Of a stretch of 64,000 nt of DNA, positions 43,277 to 51,760 are shown piece after piece (positions within the stretch are counted from its first letter, which is position 1; every line of letters begins with the position of its first letter). A program made the position numbers and the translations under genes. Source of the stretch: Nitrososphaerota archaeon (GTDB taxonomy: Archaea; Thermoproteota; Nitrososphaeria; Nitrososphaerales; Nitrosopumilaceae); contig JAGWHF010000005.1 of assembly GCA_028866895.1 (NCBI GenBank), forward strand, positions 22,212 through 86,211, read 5' to 3'. A model generated the notes under the pieces. The model worked only from the letters and a program-made list of their open reading frames with translations. It made no database searches and was not told the DNA's origin.

Positions 43277-43642
43277 TTATTCGTGCCGGTTTTCTTCCGT
43301 AACATTTCCAAGCGAGTCCTTTATCTTGTCTGCATACCATTGTATTTCAGACAGTTCCTCTCTTGTCAAGTCACCGTTCCATTTTTCAAGGACGATTTTC
43401 AATATTTGTGAACCATCGTACAACAAATTCCAGTACGGATGGTGCTCGGCCGTGCCATAAGCAAGCTCTGCAATATCCTCAATTGCCGATTTTGCACGAT
43501 TGAGCGCACCTGCCTGTTTACCATAAATCTTCACGATATCCCGTTCCGAGTCCCGATGTACCCTCAGTGTAAGGTTTTTCTTTTCAAACGAGTTTGCCAA
43601 TTCAGTTAGGGCCTCATAAAAGTTTTCTAGATCATCAACCAT
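43277..43642 (-). CDS. helical protein of unknown function
   Basis: This 121-residue soluble protein is largely helical (MVDDLENFYEALTELANSFE, then LNRAKSAIEDIAELA and LTREELSEIQWYADKIKDS), with a central TAEHHPYWNLLYDGSQ that is the most distinctive stretch. Acidic overall, no cysteines. It starts three bases after the stop of the CoA-binding gene, so it is co-transcribed with it and possibly with the downstream GTPase 38 nt away. I do not recognise a family. The operon suggests a housekeeping rather than accessory role, without naming one. Confidence 0.6.
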   Translation of the reverse strand: MVDDLENFYEALTELANSFEKKNLTLRVHRDSERDIVKIYGKQAGALNRAKSAIEDIAELAYGTAEHHPYWNLLYDGSQILKIVLEKWNGDLTREELSEIQWYADKIKDSLGNVTEENRHE

Positions 43643-43645
43643 GTC

Positions 43646-44056
43646 CTAGAAGAGCCTTTCATGCTCGGCATACATGCACCTGTTGAAGACCACGTCTATG
43701 CCCTCCTTTCTTGCAAGGGATTCTGCCGCTGGATTGTGAATTCCCTCCTGGAGCCAGATTACTTTGGGTTTTAGTTTTATCGCATCATTTATGACTGGCG
43801 CTACCTCATCGGATGGCCTAAACACATCAACCACCTCAATCGGTTGCGGAACTGCTAGGAGGGTTGAGTAGCATTTCCTTCCCAAAATTTCATCAGCTGT
43901 TGGATTAATCGGTATTATGTTGTATCCTTTATCCACAAGGTATTTTGGTACATAATGTGCAGCCTTTTCCGGGTTCTTCGACATCCCTACCACGGCTATA
44001 TTTTTGAATCTAAAAATCTGTCTCAGTTGCTCGTCTGTGTGCGTGTCTTGTTCCAT
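43646..44056 (-). CDS. CoA-binding Rossmann protein (YccU family)
   Basis: This 136-residue single-domain protein has IAVVGMSKNPEKAAHYVPKY, then YNIIPINPTADEILGRKCY and VIWLQEGIHNPAAESLARKEG, the CoA-binding fold shared with the N-terminal domain of succinyl-CoA synthetase alpha. A Cys in FNRCMYAEHERLF at the end is conserved in this family. Its biochemical role is not established; family members bind CoA and are linked to thiol chemistry. It is the first gene of the group 44056-42018 on the minus strand. Confidence 0.88.
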   Translation of the reverse strand: MEQDTHTDEQLRQIFRFKNIAVVGMSKNPEKAAHYVPKYLVDKGYNIIPINPTADEILGRKCYSTLLAVPQPIEVVDVFRPSDEVAPVINDAIKLKPKVIWLQEGIHNPAAESLARKEGIDVVFNRCMYAEHERLF

Positions 44057-44165
44057 GCGTTCGTATACATGAACCTCTTAATAGACATTGTAGGAGCATG
44101 CACAAGGCACACCGGTAATCTTGTAAACCCCTAAGATGGATGTACAAAAATAGAGAAGGCTAGCC

Positions 44166-44720
44166 ATGAAGGAAACCACAAACGATGTGACCATACTTTG
44201 TGCCATATATCAAGGGACGAGAAAGCTGAATGAAATAAGTAAAAAGACAAAAATCGAACGCATGAGGCGGATTTGACCCTTGAGAAGCTCAGTGACAACG
44301 CTCTCATAACAATGGGTTGAGAAGAAAGGGTTATTCGGTTCAAAAACAGAGATCTACCTTACTGAAAAAGGGTCCAAAGAATTAGAGGAGCGACGATTTG
44401 AACTCCAGCCGAAATGGGATCAGATGACTGAGGTTTGGAAGAGCGGCGACAAGGAAAGGCTGCAGCAATCAATCAACCGCAACCGCCCTTCATTTCCAGC
44501 CATGATGTTCATGGGAATAATGGACGTGATGATGTTCTCGTCCATGATGTCATTTATGGGTCTCGCGATGTCAATCTTCATGCCAGACATTTCCATGTAC
44601 AATTCCCCCCCTGCAGACACAGGAAATGATGGAGGCGACACGGGACATGATGTGGGCGGAGGTGACTTGGGTCATTCGGATTTTGGCCACGACTTTGGCG
44701 GTTTTGACATCAACTTTTGA
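44166..44720 (+). pseudogene. winged-helix regulator-like gene with three frame breaks
   Basis: Translation from ATG 44166 gives MKETTNDVTILCAIYQGTRK..., a helix-turn-helix-like start (LNEISKKTKIERM), then a stop at 44274. The logical continuation ADLTLEKLSDNALITMG is in another frame (from 44267). LRRKGYSVQK continues in the third frame (from 44317), and TEIYLTEKGSKELEERRFE returns to the first frame (from about 44343) and runs to 44720. The three slips are in the same direction and together restore the original frame. The C-terminal part has a Met-rich hydrophobic segment (FPAMMFMGIMDVMMFSSMMS) and a Gly/Asp/His-rich tail. It is either a decayed gene or a patch of sequence errors. Confidence 0.65.
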
Positions 44721-44770
44721 GCAAGGACTGAATTATAGATTTAAAAAAAGAGATTAGAGAAACTGTTCTT

Positions 44771-45148
44771 TTAGCAGCCTAGATCAGACATCACTTTTTG
44801 TACCGTGGAAGAGCTTACGTCATAATCGTTGAGTATGCCCTTTACCATGGTGCAGACCACGGAATTCGAAGGAGCTGGTTGTGTTGTAGTTGCAGACGTA
44901 ATATTTCCCGCTGTCTTGTTTCCTAGCTGGGCGGCATTTATTGCTGCCTGCAATTTGTCCCATTCGCCGGGTGCGCACAGGTGATCTCCGCATACCTTCG
45001 TGTCTCCTGTTCTGACTGTCAAGTGGTTATCATTTAGGTAGGAGAAGTCTCTCTGTATCAATGCATTTGATGCAGGAATAGTGGGTGCTGCAACAGATGC
45101 TACCAGAACTGCTGTTAACAACAGTGCTACCGGTAACTTTGACGACAT
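44771..45148 (-). CDS. small secreted protein with four cysteines
   Basis: This is a 125-residue protein from ATG 45148 (in-frame starts further upstream are unlikely). Residues 1-29 are a Sec signal peptide (SSKLPVALLLTAVLVASVAA, cleavage after ASNA). The mature part has Cys53, Cys58, Cys99 and Cys125 with DTKVCGDHLCAPGEWDKLQ as the most distinctive stretch, a Thr/Ser-rich linker near 80-95 and a helical C-terminus. Two disulfides are likely. Extracytoplasmic, function unknown. A TATA box at 45170-45177 is 26 nt before the start. Confidence 0.75.
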   Translation of the reverse strand: MSSKLPVALLLTAVLVASVAAPTIPASNALIQRDFSYLNDNHLTVRTGDTKVCGDHLCAPGEWDKLQAAINAAQLGNKTAGNITSATTTQPAPSNSVVCTMVKGILNDYDVSSSTVQKVMSDLGC

Positions 45149-45169
45149 GTTTTCTGCTATAGTTAGCGC

Positions 45170-45177
45170 ATATAAAA
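45170..45177 (-). promoter_or_regulatory. TATA box of the secreted-protein gene
   Basis: On the minus strand TTTTATAT is centred 26 nt before the ATG at 45148, indicating a leaderless message. This supports the shorter start choice for that gene. Confidence 0.55.
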
Positions 45178-45433
45178 GAATTTCGCACAAAATGGCACAA
45201 TCTTGCAAAGTCAATCTATCAACTAGAAGGGATTTTTTAATTATTGGCAGGCATGACTAGGATAAATCATATTCCCAAACCGTCCAAACCCGGATCTAAA
45301 TCGGATCTTCCGTCAGGCGAAGGTCCCTTTTGACTCTCAATCCTCCGAAAGCCCCCTGGCATGTGTACTCATGTTCCAAATCGGCGCTCAAGAACCAAAG
45401 GAATACATAGCAAAATTGGCAAGTTAACTTGTC

Positions 45434-46096
45434 ATGGTTGCAAAGGTGGGATCAAAGGCACCCAATCTTCACATATCAAGGTGGATACAGGGATTGCCCA
45501 CCAACATTGACAAGGAAAAGGACAACGTAATCCTTGTAGAGGTATTTCAGGTCAACTGCCCAGGATGCTTCCTCTATGGCATACCACAGGCAATTGACAT
45601 TTACAACAAGTACCACAAGGATGGAGTTACAGTCCTAGGGGTTGCCACTGCTTTCGAGGATTTTGACAAGAATACTGTTGAGAATCTGGAGATTCTCCTC
45701 GCCAAGGGCGAGACCATAGGCGAGACACAGAGAGCATTGTCGCAATACGGTCAGCTGATAGATGGCAAAAAACTTCCGTACAAGATACCATTTCCAGTAG
45801 GTATGGATCTCTTAGAGAAGGAAACGGGCGAGACAGGGCAGGACAAAATTAACGACATTATAGAGGCAAACGTTCCAGCGTTTGATTCCTACAGTCCAAG
45901 CCAGAAAGCTGAGATAGTAGAACGAGTCAAACAATACCTCAGAAGCAAGGAGTATTCTGCCCAGACGTTTGACGAGTTCGCGCTCAAGGGAACTCCCTCC
46001 ACTATCCTGATTGACAAAAAGGGAATATTAAGGGACGTAGGGTTCGGCCAGAACGATCTTCTCGAAGAACACGTAAAAAGCCTGTTAAATGAATAA
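45434..46096 (+). CDS. thioredoxin-fold redoxin
   Basis: This 220-residue protein has a thioredoxin-like core: VILVEVFQVNCPGCFLYGIP with a CPGC redox pair near residue 37-40, then VTVLGVATAFEDFDKNTVEN and, near the C-terminus, the cis-proline region LKGTPSTILIDKKGILRDVGFG. A helical insert of about 80 residues (ETIGETQRALSQYGQL and following) separates core strands. There is no signal peptide, so it acts in the cytoplasm, probably as a thiol-disulfide oxidoreductase or peroxiredoxin-like reductase. It is followed 17 nt later by birA. Confidence 0.85.
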   Translation: MVAKVGSKAPNLHISRWIQGLPTNIDKEKDNVILVEVFQVNCPGCFLYGIPQAIDIYNKYHKDGVTVLGVATAFEDFDKNTVENLEILLAKGETIGETQRALSQYGQLIDGKKLPYKIPFPVGMDLLEKETGETGQDKINDIIEANVPAFDSYSPSQKAEIVERVKQYLRSKEYSAQTFDEFALKGTPSTILIDKKGILRDVGFGQNDLLEEHVKSLLNE

Positions 46097-46113
46097 GATG
46101 GGCCCGACGAGCT

Positions 46114-47127
46114 TTGCAGAATAAGAGACTTCGACATACCTCACTTGATGAGACCGAGGAAAAAGTTGTGAGATTGTTAAAGTCACACCAGTCAGAATAC
46201 ATTTCGGGAGAAAGATTGAGCGTGTCTCTGGGCCTGACGAGGGCAGCCGTTTGGAAGACAGTGAAACGGCTTCGTGCTCTGGGCTACAAAATCAGTTCAA
46301 GGCCCAGGTCTGGCTACAAGCTCGTCCAAAAAACACACCTGATGCTTCCATGGGAGATATCGGACGGACTACGGACGGAAATGATTGGAAGTAAGATCTA
46401 TTACCATGACACAATAGACTCGACCCAAAGTCATGCCTTGAAACTAGCATTGAAACCTCATGAAAACGGCTCCATCGTGATTGCACAGAGGCAGACACAG
46501 GGAAGGGGGAGGAACAGAAGGAGATGGTCATCGCCAGAGGGGGGCATTTGGTTGTCCATACTGCTTCGACCCAGTTTCGATATCACATATGTGTCTCTTT
46601 TTCCCATGCTGGTCTCCCTTGCGGTATCTGTTGCCATAGAAAAAAGATTGAGTATGGCGCCTAGGGTGAAATGGCCTAATGACGTGACCTTGAGCGGGAA
46701 AAAGGTGGCAGGCATACTTGTTGACGCATCCATAGAATCAAACAAGATAGAATATCTGGTAGTAGGAATAGGAATAAATTTTAAAATAAATCCTCGAAGG
46801 ATAATTCGTGAGATCAGAGGGATAAACAATTATGGAGCCGCAAGCCTCTTAGACCGAAAATCAAAGGTTGACCCAGTAAATTTCCTCCAGTATTTCCTTT
46901 TTGAACTTGAGCAGATGTATAACAGCCTTGTCTCTGGCAATGCAGAGTGGATAAAAAAAGAATGGGAGAAACGATCATCCACTATTGGTAGAGTGGTCAG
47001 CATATCAACTCCCGCCGGCAGGATCTCGGGAAAGGCACTTGGAATAGACAATGACGGCGCGTTGCTGGTATCTAAAAAAGGAAGAACGTACAGACTTCTT
47101 GTCGGTGATGTCGACCATGAATCGTAA
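46114..47127 (+). CDS. birA: biotin--protein ligase with N-terminal winged helix
   Basis: This 337-residue bifunctional BirA has an N-terminal winged helix at about 15-70 (GERLSVSLGLTRAAVWKTVKRL). The ligase domain has the biotinyl-AMP loop GRGRNRRRWSSPEGGIWLSI, VKWPNDVTLSGKKVAGILVD and a C-terminal SH3-like domain. It attaches biotin to the carrier protein of acetyl-CoA/propionyl-CoA carboxylase, the CO2-fixing enzyme of the 3-hydroxypropionate/4-hydroxybutyrate cycle, and may repress biotin genes. The start is a TTG at 46114 with no better ATG in frame. Confidence 0.94.
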   Translation: MQNKRLRHTSLDETEEKVVRLLKSHQSEYISGERLSVSLGLTRAAVWKTVKRLRALGYKISSRPRSGYKLVQKTHLMLPWEISDGLRTEMIGSKIYYHDTIDSTQSHALKLALKPHENGSIVIAQRQTQGRGRNRRRWSSPEGGIWLSILLRPSFDITYVSLFPMLVSLAVSVAIEKRLSMAPRVKWPNDVTLSGKKVAGILVDASIESNKIEYLVVGIGINFKINPRRIIREIRGINNYGAASLLDRKSKVDPVNFLQYFLFELEQMYNSLVSGNAEWIKKEWEKRSSTIGRVVSISTPAGRISGKALGIDNDGALLVSKKGRTYRLLVGDVDHES

Positions 47128-47150
47128 ATTGGAAAATTACCCAGTCAGTC

Positions 47151-47158
47151 TTTTATAA
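47151..47158 (+). promoter_or_regulatory. TATA box of the agmatinase-family gene
   Basis: TTTTATAA lies about 22 nt before the GTG start at 47177. Together with a missing Shine-Dalgarno motif this points to a leaderless message and supports the GTG. Confidence 0.45.
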
Positions 47159-47176
47159 GTATTAATTCTTTATACA

Positions 47177-48031
47177 GTGTTGAAGATTTGCTGGGCAAAC
47201 ACGGATGATTTTTCCGAGGCCAGTGTTGTCATTGTAGGAATACCTGACGAATCCAAGTCCCACGCAATGCGGAAGGGAAGCTCAGAGGCACCGCACAGGA
47301 TCCGCGAGATTTCTAACGTGAGGGACACTTACAAGAGAGGCAATCAGGTTTCAAGAGGCCTCCCGGTGGACGGAATCCGCAGCAAGGTGTACGATTATGG
47401 AAACATATTGAGGCCTGAGACCGGAAAGACCGTAGAAAAAATAGCCTCAAGTTCCAAGACTCCCATAATATTGGGAGGAGATCATTCATTGTCTACCGAG
47501 ATAATCAAGTCCATGAGCAAAAAATTCGGGCAAGTATCCTTGGTTTATTTTGACGCCCACCCTGATTTTGTCAGTTCAACAACCAACTATTATGGCTCTG
47601 TTGTGAACGATGTTATTCCGTTTATAGATGTCAAGTCTTCAATCCAAGTGGGAATAAGGACTCCCGAGGAGGAAGAATTGGAAAATATCAAAAGATACGG
47701 CATCCCCATGATCACTCCTCTTGATTTTCTCAGGAAGGGCATCCAAAAAGTAGAGGAGGAGATACTCGGAAGGATCGGCAAAAACACGTATGTATCTCTA
47801 GACATGGACTGTATTGATCCTGCTTTTGCGCCAGGGGTTTCGGTACCGGTACCACTTGGTCTTCAAAGCATTGATGTCCTATATCTTTTAAAGTCTCTTG
47901 CAAGACGCGGGCTGATAGGGCTTGACATCATGGAAGTATGCCCAAACTACGACATCAAGGACAGGACGTCGCACCTAGCATCAAGGATTATCGGCGAAGT
48001 CATATCTTCCTTGGGAAAGCCCAGCCCTTAA
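47177..48031 (+). CDS. speB: ureohydrolase of the agmatinase/arginase family
   Basis: This 284-residue binuclear-manganese hydrolase has metal motifs LGGDHSLST, YFDAHPDF and SLDMDCIDPAFAPGVSVPVPLG, all intact. The likely substrate is agmatine (giving putrescine and urea) as in most archaeal members, but guanidino-acid hydrolysis cannot be excluded. In ammonia oxidisers urea could also feed ammonia production. The start is GTG 47177. It follows birA by 50 nt with its own TATA box and precedes a DUF2203-type gene. Confidence 0.87.
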   Translation: MLKICWANTDDFSEASVVIVGIPDESKSHAMRKGSSEAPHRIREISNVRDTYKRGNQVSRGLPVDGIRSKVYDYGNILRPETGKTVEKIASSSKTPIILGGDHSLSTEIIKSMSKKFGQVSLVYFDAHPDFVSSTTNYYGSVVNDVIPFIDVKSSIQVGIRTPEEEELENIKRYGIPMITPLDFLRKGIQKVEEEILGRIGKNTYVSLDMDCIDPAFAPGVSVPVPLGLQSIDVLYLLKSLARRGLIGLDIMEVCPNYDIKDRTSHLASRIIGEVISSLGKPSP

Positions 48032-48065
48032 TGCTTTTAACTGGGTCAAAGAAGGTTAGTATGAA

Positions 48066-48470
48066 ATGTTTTCACATTTTACTGTAAAAGAGGCAAATGA
48101 GGCGCTTCCTTCTACTGTTAAAAAATTCAATGAGATGGCAGCCATAAAGGACCAGTTAGTAAAAATCCAAACCGAATTGGAGACCGATCCAAGGTACATG
48201 TCAAGCCTCAAGGAATACATCCAGAAAAAGCAGGAATTCAACGCAGTCATCTCGAGGTTTTACAAGGCAATAGAGGAGATAGAGGGCAGTGGCGTAGTCA
48301 TCAAAAGCATTGATGATGGACTTCTCGATTTTCCATCACTCCGATTTGGCGAAGAGATCTGGCTCTGCTGGAAGAATGGAGAGACGGAGATCAAGTTCTG
48401 GCATGGAAAGGACGAGGGGTTTGATGGTAGAAAGCCGCTAGAGGCCTTTGATGTAGAAAAATTGCGGTGA
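48066..48470 (+). CDS. DUF2203-type protein
   Basis: This 134-residue protein has an N-terminal pattern MFSHFTVKEANEALPSTVKK (a Phe-Thr-x2-Glu-Ala-x3-Leu-Pro start), a long charged helix and coiled coil, then GVVIKSIDDGLLDFPSLRFGEEIWLCWKNGE, with a C-terminal FWHGKDEGFDGRKPL. This arrangement identifies the DUF2203 family found in archaea and bacteria, of unknown function. It is 34 nt after speB on the same strand and 61 nt before the prenyltransferase gene. Confidence 0.85.
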   Translation: MFSHFTVKEANEALPSTVKKFNEMAAIKDQLVKIQTELETDPRYMSSLKEYIQKKQEFNAVISRFYKAIEEIEGSGVVIKSIDDGLLDFPSLRFGEEIWLCWKNGETEIKFWHGKDEGFDGRKPLEAFDVEKLR

Positions 48471-48531
48471 TTTCCTTCCAAGTTCTTCGCCATGCAGCAT
48501 ACAACAAAATAGACCCGGTCCACAACCTTAG

Positions 48532-49437
48532 GTGATGCTCTCATATTGGTTGCGCGCAGTCAGAATAAGGTTTCTCCTAGCATCGGTAATCGCGGTCATT
48601 CTCGGACTTGCGGTGAACTGGTGGCAACACGACAGCCTAGATCTTGCATATGCCGGACTGACCCTTGCGGGAGTCGTCTCACTGCATGCAAGCGTGGACC
48701 TTCTCAACGATTACTGGGATTACAAGAGAAAAATAGATACGGAAACCAAGAGAACAAAGTTCAGCGGTGGCACAGGCGTCCTGCCGGATGGCCTCCTTAA
48801 ACCGTCACAGGTATACCGGGCAGGAATAGCGATGCTTGTCATAGGTGCGATAATTGGTTCGTATTTTGTCATTGAGCGTGGAATTACCATTGCGGTGATT
48901 CTTCTTTTTGCAATAATCTCGATATATTTTTACTCCACTAGAATAGTGGATTCCGGACTGGGTGAGGTCTTTGTTGCCATAAAGGGAACAATGATAGTCC
49001 TAGGGACTTACTTTGTGCAGGCACAAAATATCACGATTCAGCCTGTAATCATAGGAATTATTTCAGGCATACTATCCTCCACGGTCCTTTTTGTGAACTC
49101 CTTCCCCGACTACGAAGCTGACAAGGCACATGGAAGAAGAACGCTTGTCATAGTTCTCGGCAAGGCAAAGGCCGCATCTGGCGCATGGGCATTTCCATCG
49201 ATCACATCCGGAATCATAGTATCCTCGGTGGTTGTCCACATACTGCCTGCCTTCTCCCTCGTTGCGCTTGCGGCCCTTCCCATTGCCGTAAAATCATGTC
49301 ATTTACTCAAGGAAACTTTCGACAGAACTGATGAATTCGTGCCGGTAATGAAAAACATTGTTTCCTACAGCAGGATAACTGGAATACTTCTCATCATAGG
49401 CTTTATTGCTGACCACTTTATTGGACGAATTCACTAG
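48532..49437 (+). CDS. UbiA-family membrane prenyltransferase (MenA-like)
   Basis: This 301-residue integral membrane protein has about eight or nine hydrophobic segments, starting with LLASVIAVILGLAVNW. The first Asp-rich motif is NDYWDYKRKIDTETKRTKFSGG and the second is NSFPDYEADKAHGRRTL, the two Mg-diphosphate sites of UbiA enzymes. The pattern resembles MenA, which prenylates dihydroxynaphthoate in menaquinone synthesis. Thaumarchaea make related quinones, so a respiratory-quinone role is likely. No other men gene is nearby. Confidence 0.86.
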   Translation: MMLSYWLRAVRIRFLLASVIAVILGLAVNWWQHDSLDLAYAGLTLAGVVSLHASVDLLNDYWDYKRKIDTETKRTKFSGGTGVLPDGLLKPSQVYRAGIAMLVIGAIIGSYFVIERGITIAVILLFAIISIYFYSTRIVDSGLGEVFVAIKGTMIVLGTYFVQAQNITIQPVIIGIISGILSSTVLFVNSFPDYEADKAHGRRTLVIVLGKAKAASGAWAFPSITSGIIVSSVVVHILPAFSLVALAALPIAVKSCHLLKETFDRTDEFVPVMKNIVSYSRITGILLIIGFIADHFIGRIH

Positions 49438-49467
49438 GATTAAATCGTCCAGATCCAAAATCAAACC

Positions 49468-50574
49468 ATGATCTCAGGGTACGCAACTCCAGAAGGAACC
49501 GCCGGGTTTGCAAAGGCCCACGCCGGCGTTGCTCCAAACCACTTCAAGATTTTCGAAGGGCTGACGCTATCCTCCATTGGCATCGGGACGTACCTTGGAA
49601 ACGCTGACGATGCTACGGATATTCAGGTAAAAGAGGCGATAGTAAAGTCAGTCTCGCTTGGAACTAACGTAATCGACACGGCAATAAATTACAGGGCGCA
49701 AAAGGCGGAGAGGGCAGTAGGAAGGTCTGTTGCCCACCTCATTGAGAAAGGCAAGGCTAGAAGGGACCAGCTTTTCATAAGCACCAAGAATGGCTACATA
49801 ACAAACGATGGGGACGTCAAGGAAGACTTTTGGCAGAGCATACAGAACGACCTCGTGAAACCCGGCATCATAAAATCAGGCGACATTTCATCAGGATATC
49901 ATTGCATGACCATACCATTCCTTCAGGATCAGCTTGACCGGAGCCTTAGAAACATGGGGCTTGAGACCGTTGACCTCATGTACATCCACAATTCAGCCGA
50001 AGGCCAACTGCAGGACATTACAAGAGATGAGTTCATGGAGAGGCTCGAAAGGGTTTTTGAATTTTATGAAGACAGACGAAAATCTGGAAAGTTGCGTTAT
50101 TACGGAATGGCAACGTGGGATTGTTTCAGGGTGCCCGAAGGACATCAGATGCACTTGTCACTCTTTGACATTTCGAGGTTGGCTTTGCGGGCCGGTGGTC
50201 CCCACAATGGTTTCAAGTTCATACAGTTACCGTACAACATGTATTATGACCAAGCGCTCAAGCTCAAGAATCAGGTTGAGGACGGAAGACCCTGGACGAT
50301 CTTAGAGGCGGCCAAGAATCTCGGAATAGGTGTTTTTTCAAGCGTTCCCCTGATGCAGGCAAGGCTGCTTGCACCAAATGTCATACCTTCCTTTGGCAAC
50401 ATGAGCAAAGCCTCCCACCGTGCCATTCAGTTCGTCAGATCAACTCCCGGGATCATCGCACCGCTCGTGGGACAAAAATCGGCGTCCCACGTGGACGAGA
50501 ATTTGGAGGTTGCAAGGACTCCCGTCATGGGGGAGGACGAGTTTTCAAGCCTAATCAGCAGTCTTTCAAAATGA
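49468..50574 (+). CDS. aldo/keto reductase
   Basis: This 368-residue (beta/alpha)8 oxidoreductase has catalytic Asp and Tyr positions in VIDTAINYRAQKAERAVG, Lys in LFISTKNGY and the His region in VDLMYIHNSAEGQ. Its N-terminal beta-hairpin and large loop make it somewhat longer than typical AKRs. The motif YHCMTIPFLQDQLDRSLRNMG is the usual AKR helix before the His strand. It reduces carbonyl compounds with NADPH; the substrate is unknown. It follows the prenyltransferase by 30 nt and precedes a small YHS protein. Confidence 0.87.
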   Translation: MISGYATPEGTAGFAKAHAGVAPNHFKIFEGLTLSSIGIGTYLGNADDATDIQVKEAIVKSVSLGTNVIDTAINYRAQKAERAVGRSVAHLIEKGKARRDQLFISTKNGYITNDGDVKEDFWQSIQNDLVKPGIIKSGDISSGYHCMTIPFLQDQLDRSLRNMGLETVDLMYIHNSAEGQLQDITRDEFMERLERVFEFYEDRRKSGKLRYYGMATWDCFRVPEGHQMHLSLFDISRLALRAGGPHNGFKFIQLPYNMYYDQALKLKNQVEDGRPWTILEAAKNLGIGVFSSVPLMQARLLAPNVIPSFGNMSKASHRAIQFVRSTPGIIAPLVGQKSASHVDENLEVARTPVMGEDEFSSLISSLSK

Positions 50575-50581
50575 CTGGAAG

Positions 50582-50590
50582 TTTTAAATA
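50582..50590 (+). promoter_or_regulatory. TATA box of the YHS-protein gene
   Basis: TTTTAAATA is centred 27 nt before the ATG at 50613 and starts 7 nt after the aldo/keto reductase stop. The small gene therefore has its own promoter. Confidence 0.5.
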
Positions 50591-50612
50591 AGAATAAAAG
50601 GCGAGTGAAGGC

Positions 50613-50759
50613 ATGTCAGTAACAGATCCAGTCTGCGGCATAGAGCTTGATGAAAAGTTGGCCCTGGAACACGAATACAAGGGAAAGAAGTATTATTTCT
50701 GTTGCCATGGATGCAAGAGGATCTTCGTGAAGAAGCCGAACAAGTGGAAGAAAGACTAG
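50613..50759 (+). CDS. YHS-domain protein
   Basis: This 48-residue protein starts MSVTDPVCGIELDEK and has YYFCCHGCKRIF near residue 28-39. The D-P-V-C-G start plus Y-x-F-C-x2-G-C is the YHS domain, a small metal-binding (often copper) module also found in P-type ATPases and ammonia-oxidation proteins. Cys8, Cys30/31 and Cys34 are likely ligands. It has no membrane part. Its last 4 nt overlap the end of the convergent asparagine-synthetase-like gene. Confidence 0.85.
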   Translation: MSVTDPVCGIELDEKLALEHEYKGKKYYFCCHGCKRIFVKKPNKWKKD

Positions 50760-51733
50760 AGAGGATAGCTTCCACACATTCTGCAAAAATTGGCCCCTTT
50801 CTCAACAGAGTATTTGCAAAAAGGGCATCTTGTTTCCGACTCACCCAAGAGGGCCGGATAGTCCCCGTATTTCCGGTAAACCTCGTAATAATGTAGGGCC
50901 TCCTTTGACTGCAAGGCCACCTGCTCATTTTGTAGGTAATTTTTTGCTTTTTCAAAAAAAACCATGTCGGGAACAAGTTCGTCGAAAAATCTCGTAAGAC
51001 CTCCGGTGCCAGAGCCATCCTGCATTGCGGCCTTTTCGCGCCAAACAACAGTTGGGGGCAGCGAGTTCTCAAATGCCTTGCGCAGGATCCACTTGCCCCA
51101 CGTCTGCCCGTTTTCCTCTCGTACCTTCAATTCAGCAGGCACTGATTTTGCGAAGGAAATAATCGCATCGTCAAGAAATGGCGAACATAGGACCGTGCCA
51201 ATAGATTCCGATATTTTCTTAGAGGGAAAGTGCATCACGCGCCAAATCCGCTCAAGATCCTTTTCAAGATCCATAGGTGACATGCGCCGAAAAAAGTTGT
51301 ATCCGGCAAAGAGTTCGTCTGCCCCGTCGCCTGTCATGATGTGTTTTAAGCCGTCTTTTTTCGCCCTTTCCATTGCCATGAAGACAACAATGTTGTTCCG
51401 TATCTCTATAGGATTAAAGACGCCGAGAATCCGTATCGCACCGTCTATTGCGGCAAGAAGGTCGTCCACTGAGGCAGAAATGACCGTCAAATCAAGACCG
51501 TACAACTTGGCAACGTGCTGCGCATGAACAAGGTCGGTATACGGAAAATCCCCCGCAACCATGCAGTATGCCGGAAATTTTTTCTCCCCTATGAGAGACG
51601 CCAGAATGGAGGAGTCAAGGCCGCCCGATAAAGATATACAGTCTGACCTTTTGCGTGCGACAGCCCTCGACAAAAGCGAGTGCAGTTCAGAACAAATCTC
51701 TTGCAACTGGCTCGGATTGGGATTATCTCTCAA
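50756..51733 (-). CDS. asparagine-synthetase-like amidotransferase domain with C-terminal zinc ribbon, no glutaminase domain
   Basis: This 325-residue protein is only the synthetase half of AsnB. It has PP-loop LSGGLDSSI (residues 35-43), YCMVAGDFPYTDLVHAQHVA, the MTGDGADELFAGYN motif near 135, FLDDAIISFA, and RKAFENSLPP-WREK for the acceptor site. The TTG start at 51733 is directly preceded by a stop codon, so no N-terminal glutaminase can be attached. The C-terminus adds Cys303-x2-Cys306 and Cys317-x2-Cys320 (RCPFCKYS and NFCRMCG), a zinc ribbon unusual for AsnB. It may use free ammonia or a protein carrier and modify a different acceptor. A shared TATA box faces a divergent regulator gene. 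Confidence 0.85.
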   Translation of the reverse strand: MRDNPNPSQLQEICSELHSLLSRAVARKRSDCISLSGGLDSSILASLIGEKKFPAYCMVAGDFPYTDLVHAQHVAKLYGLDLTVISASVDDLLAAIDGAIRILGVFNPIEIRNNIVVFMAMERAKKDGLKHIMTGDGADELFAGYNFFRRMSPMDLEKDLERIWRVMHFPSKKISESIGTVLCSPFLDDAIISFAKSVPAELKVREENGQTWGKWILRKAFENSLPPTVVWREKAAMQDGSGTGGLTRFFDELVPDMVFFEKAKNYLQNEQVALQSKEALHYYEVYRKYGDYPALLGESETRCPFCKYSVEKGANFCRMCGSYPL

Positions 51734-51760
51734 TTAAGTCATCTTGACAATAAAGATTAG

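Noticed and set aside
44166..44360. Programmed ribosomal frameshifting as explanation of the broken winged-helix gene
   Set aside because: Three successive shifts without slippery heptamers or downstream structure are far less likely than mutation or sequence error.
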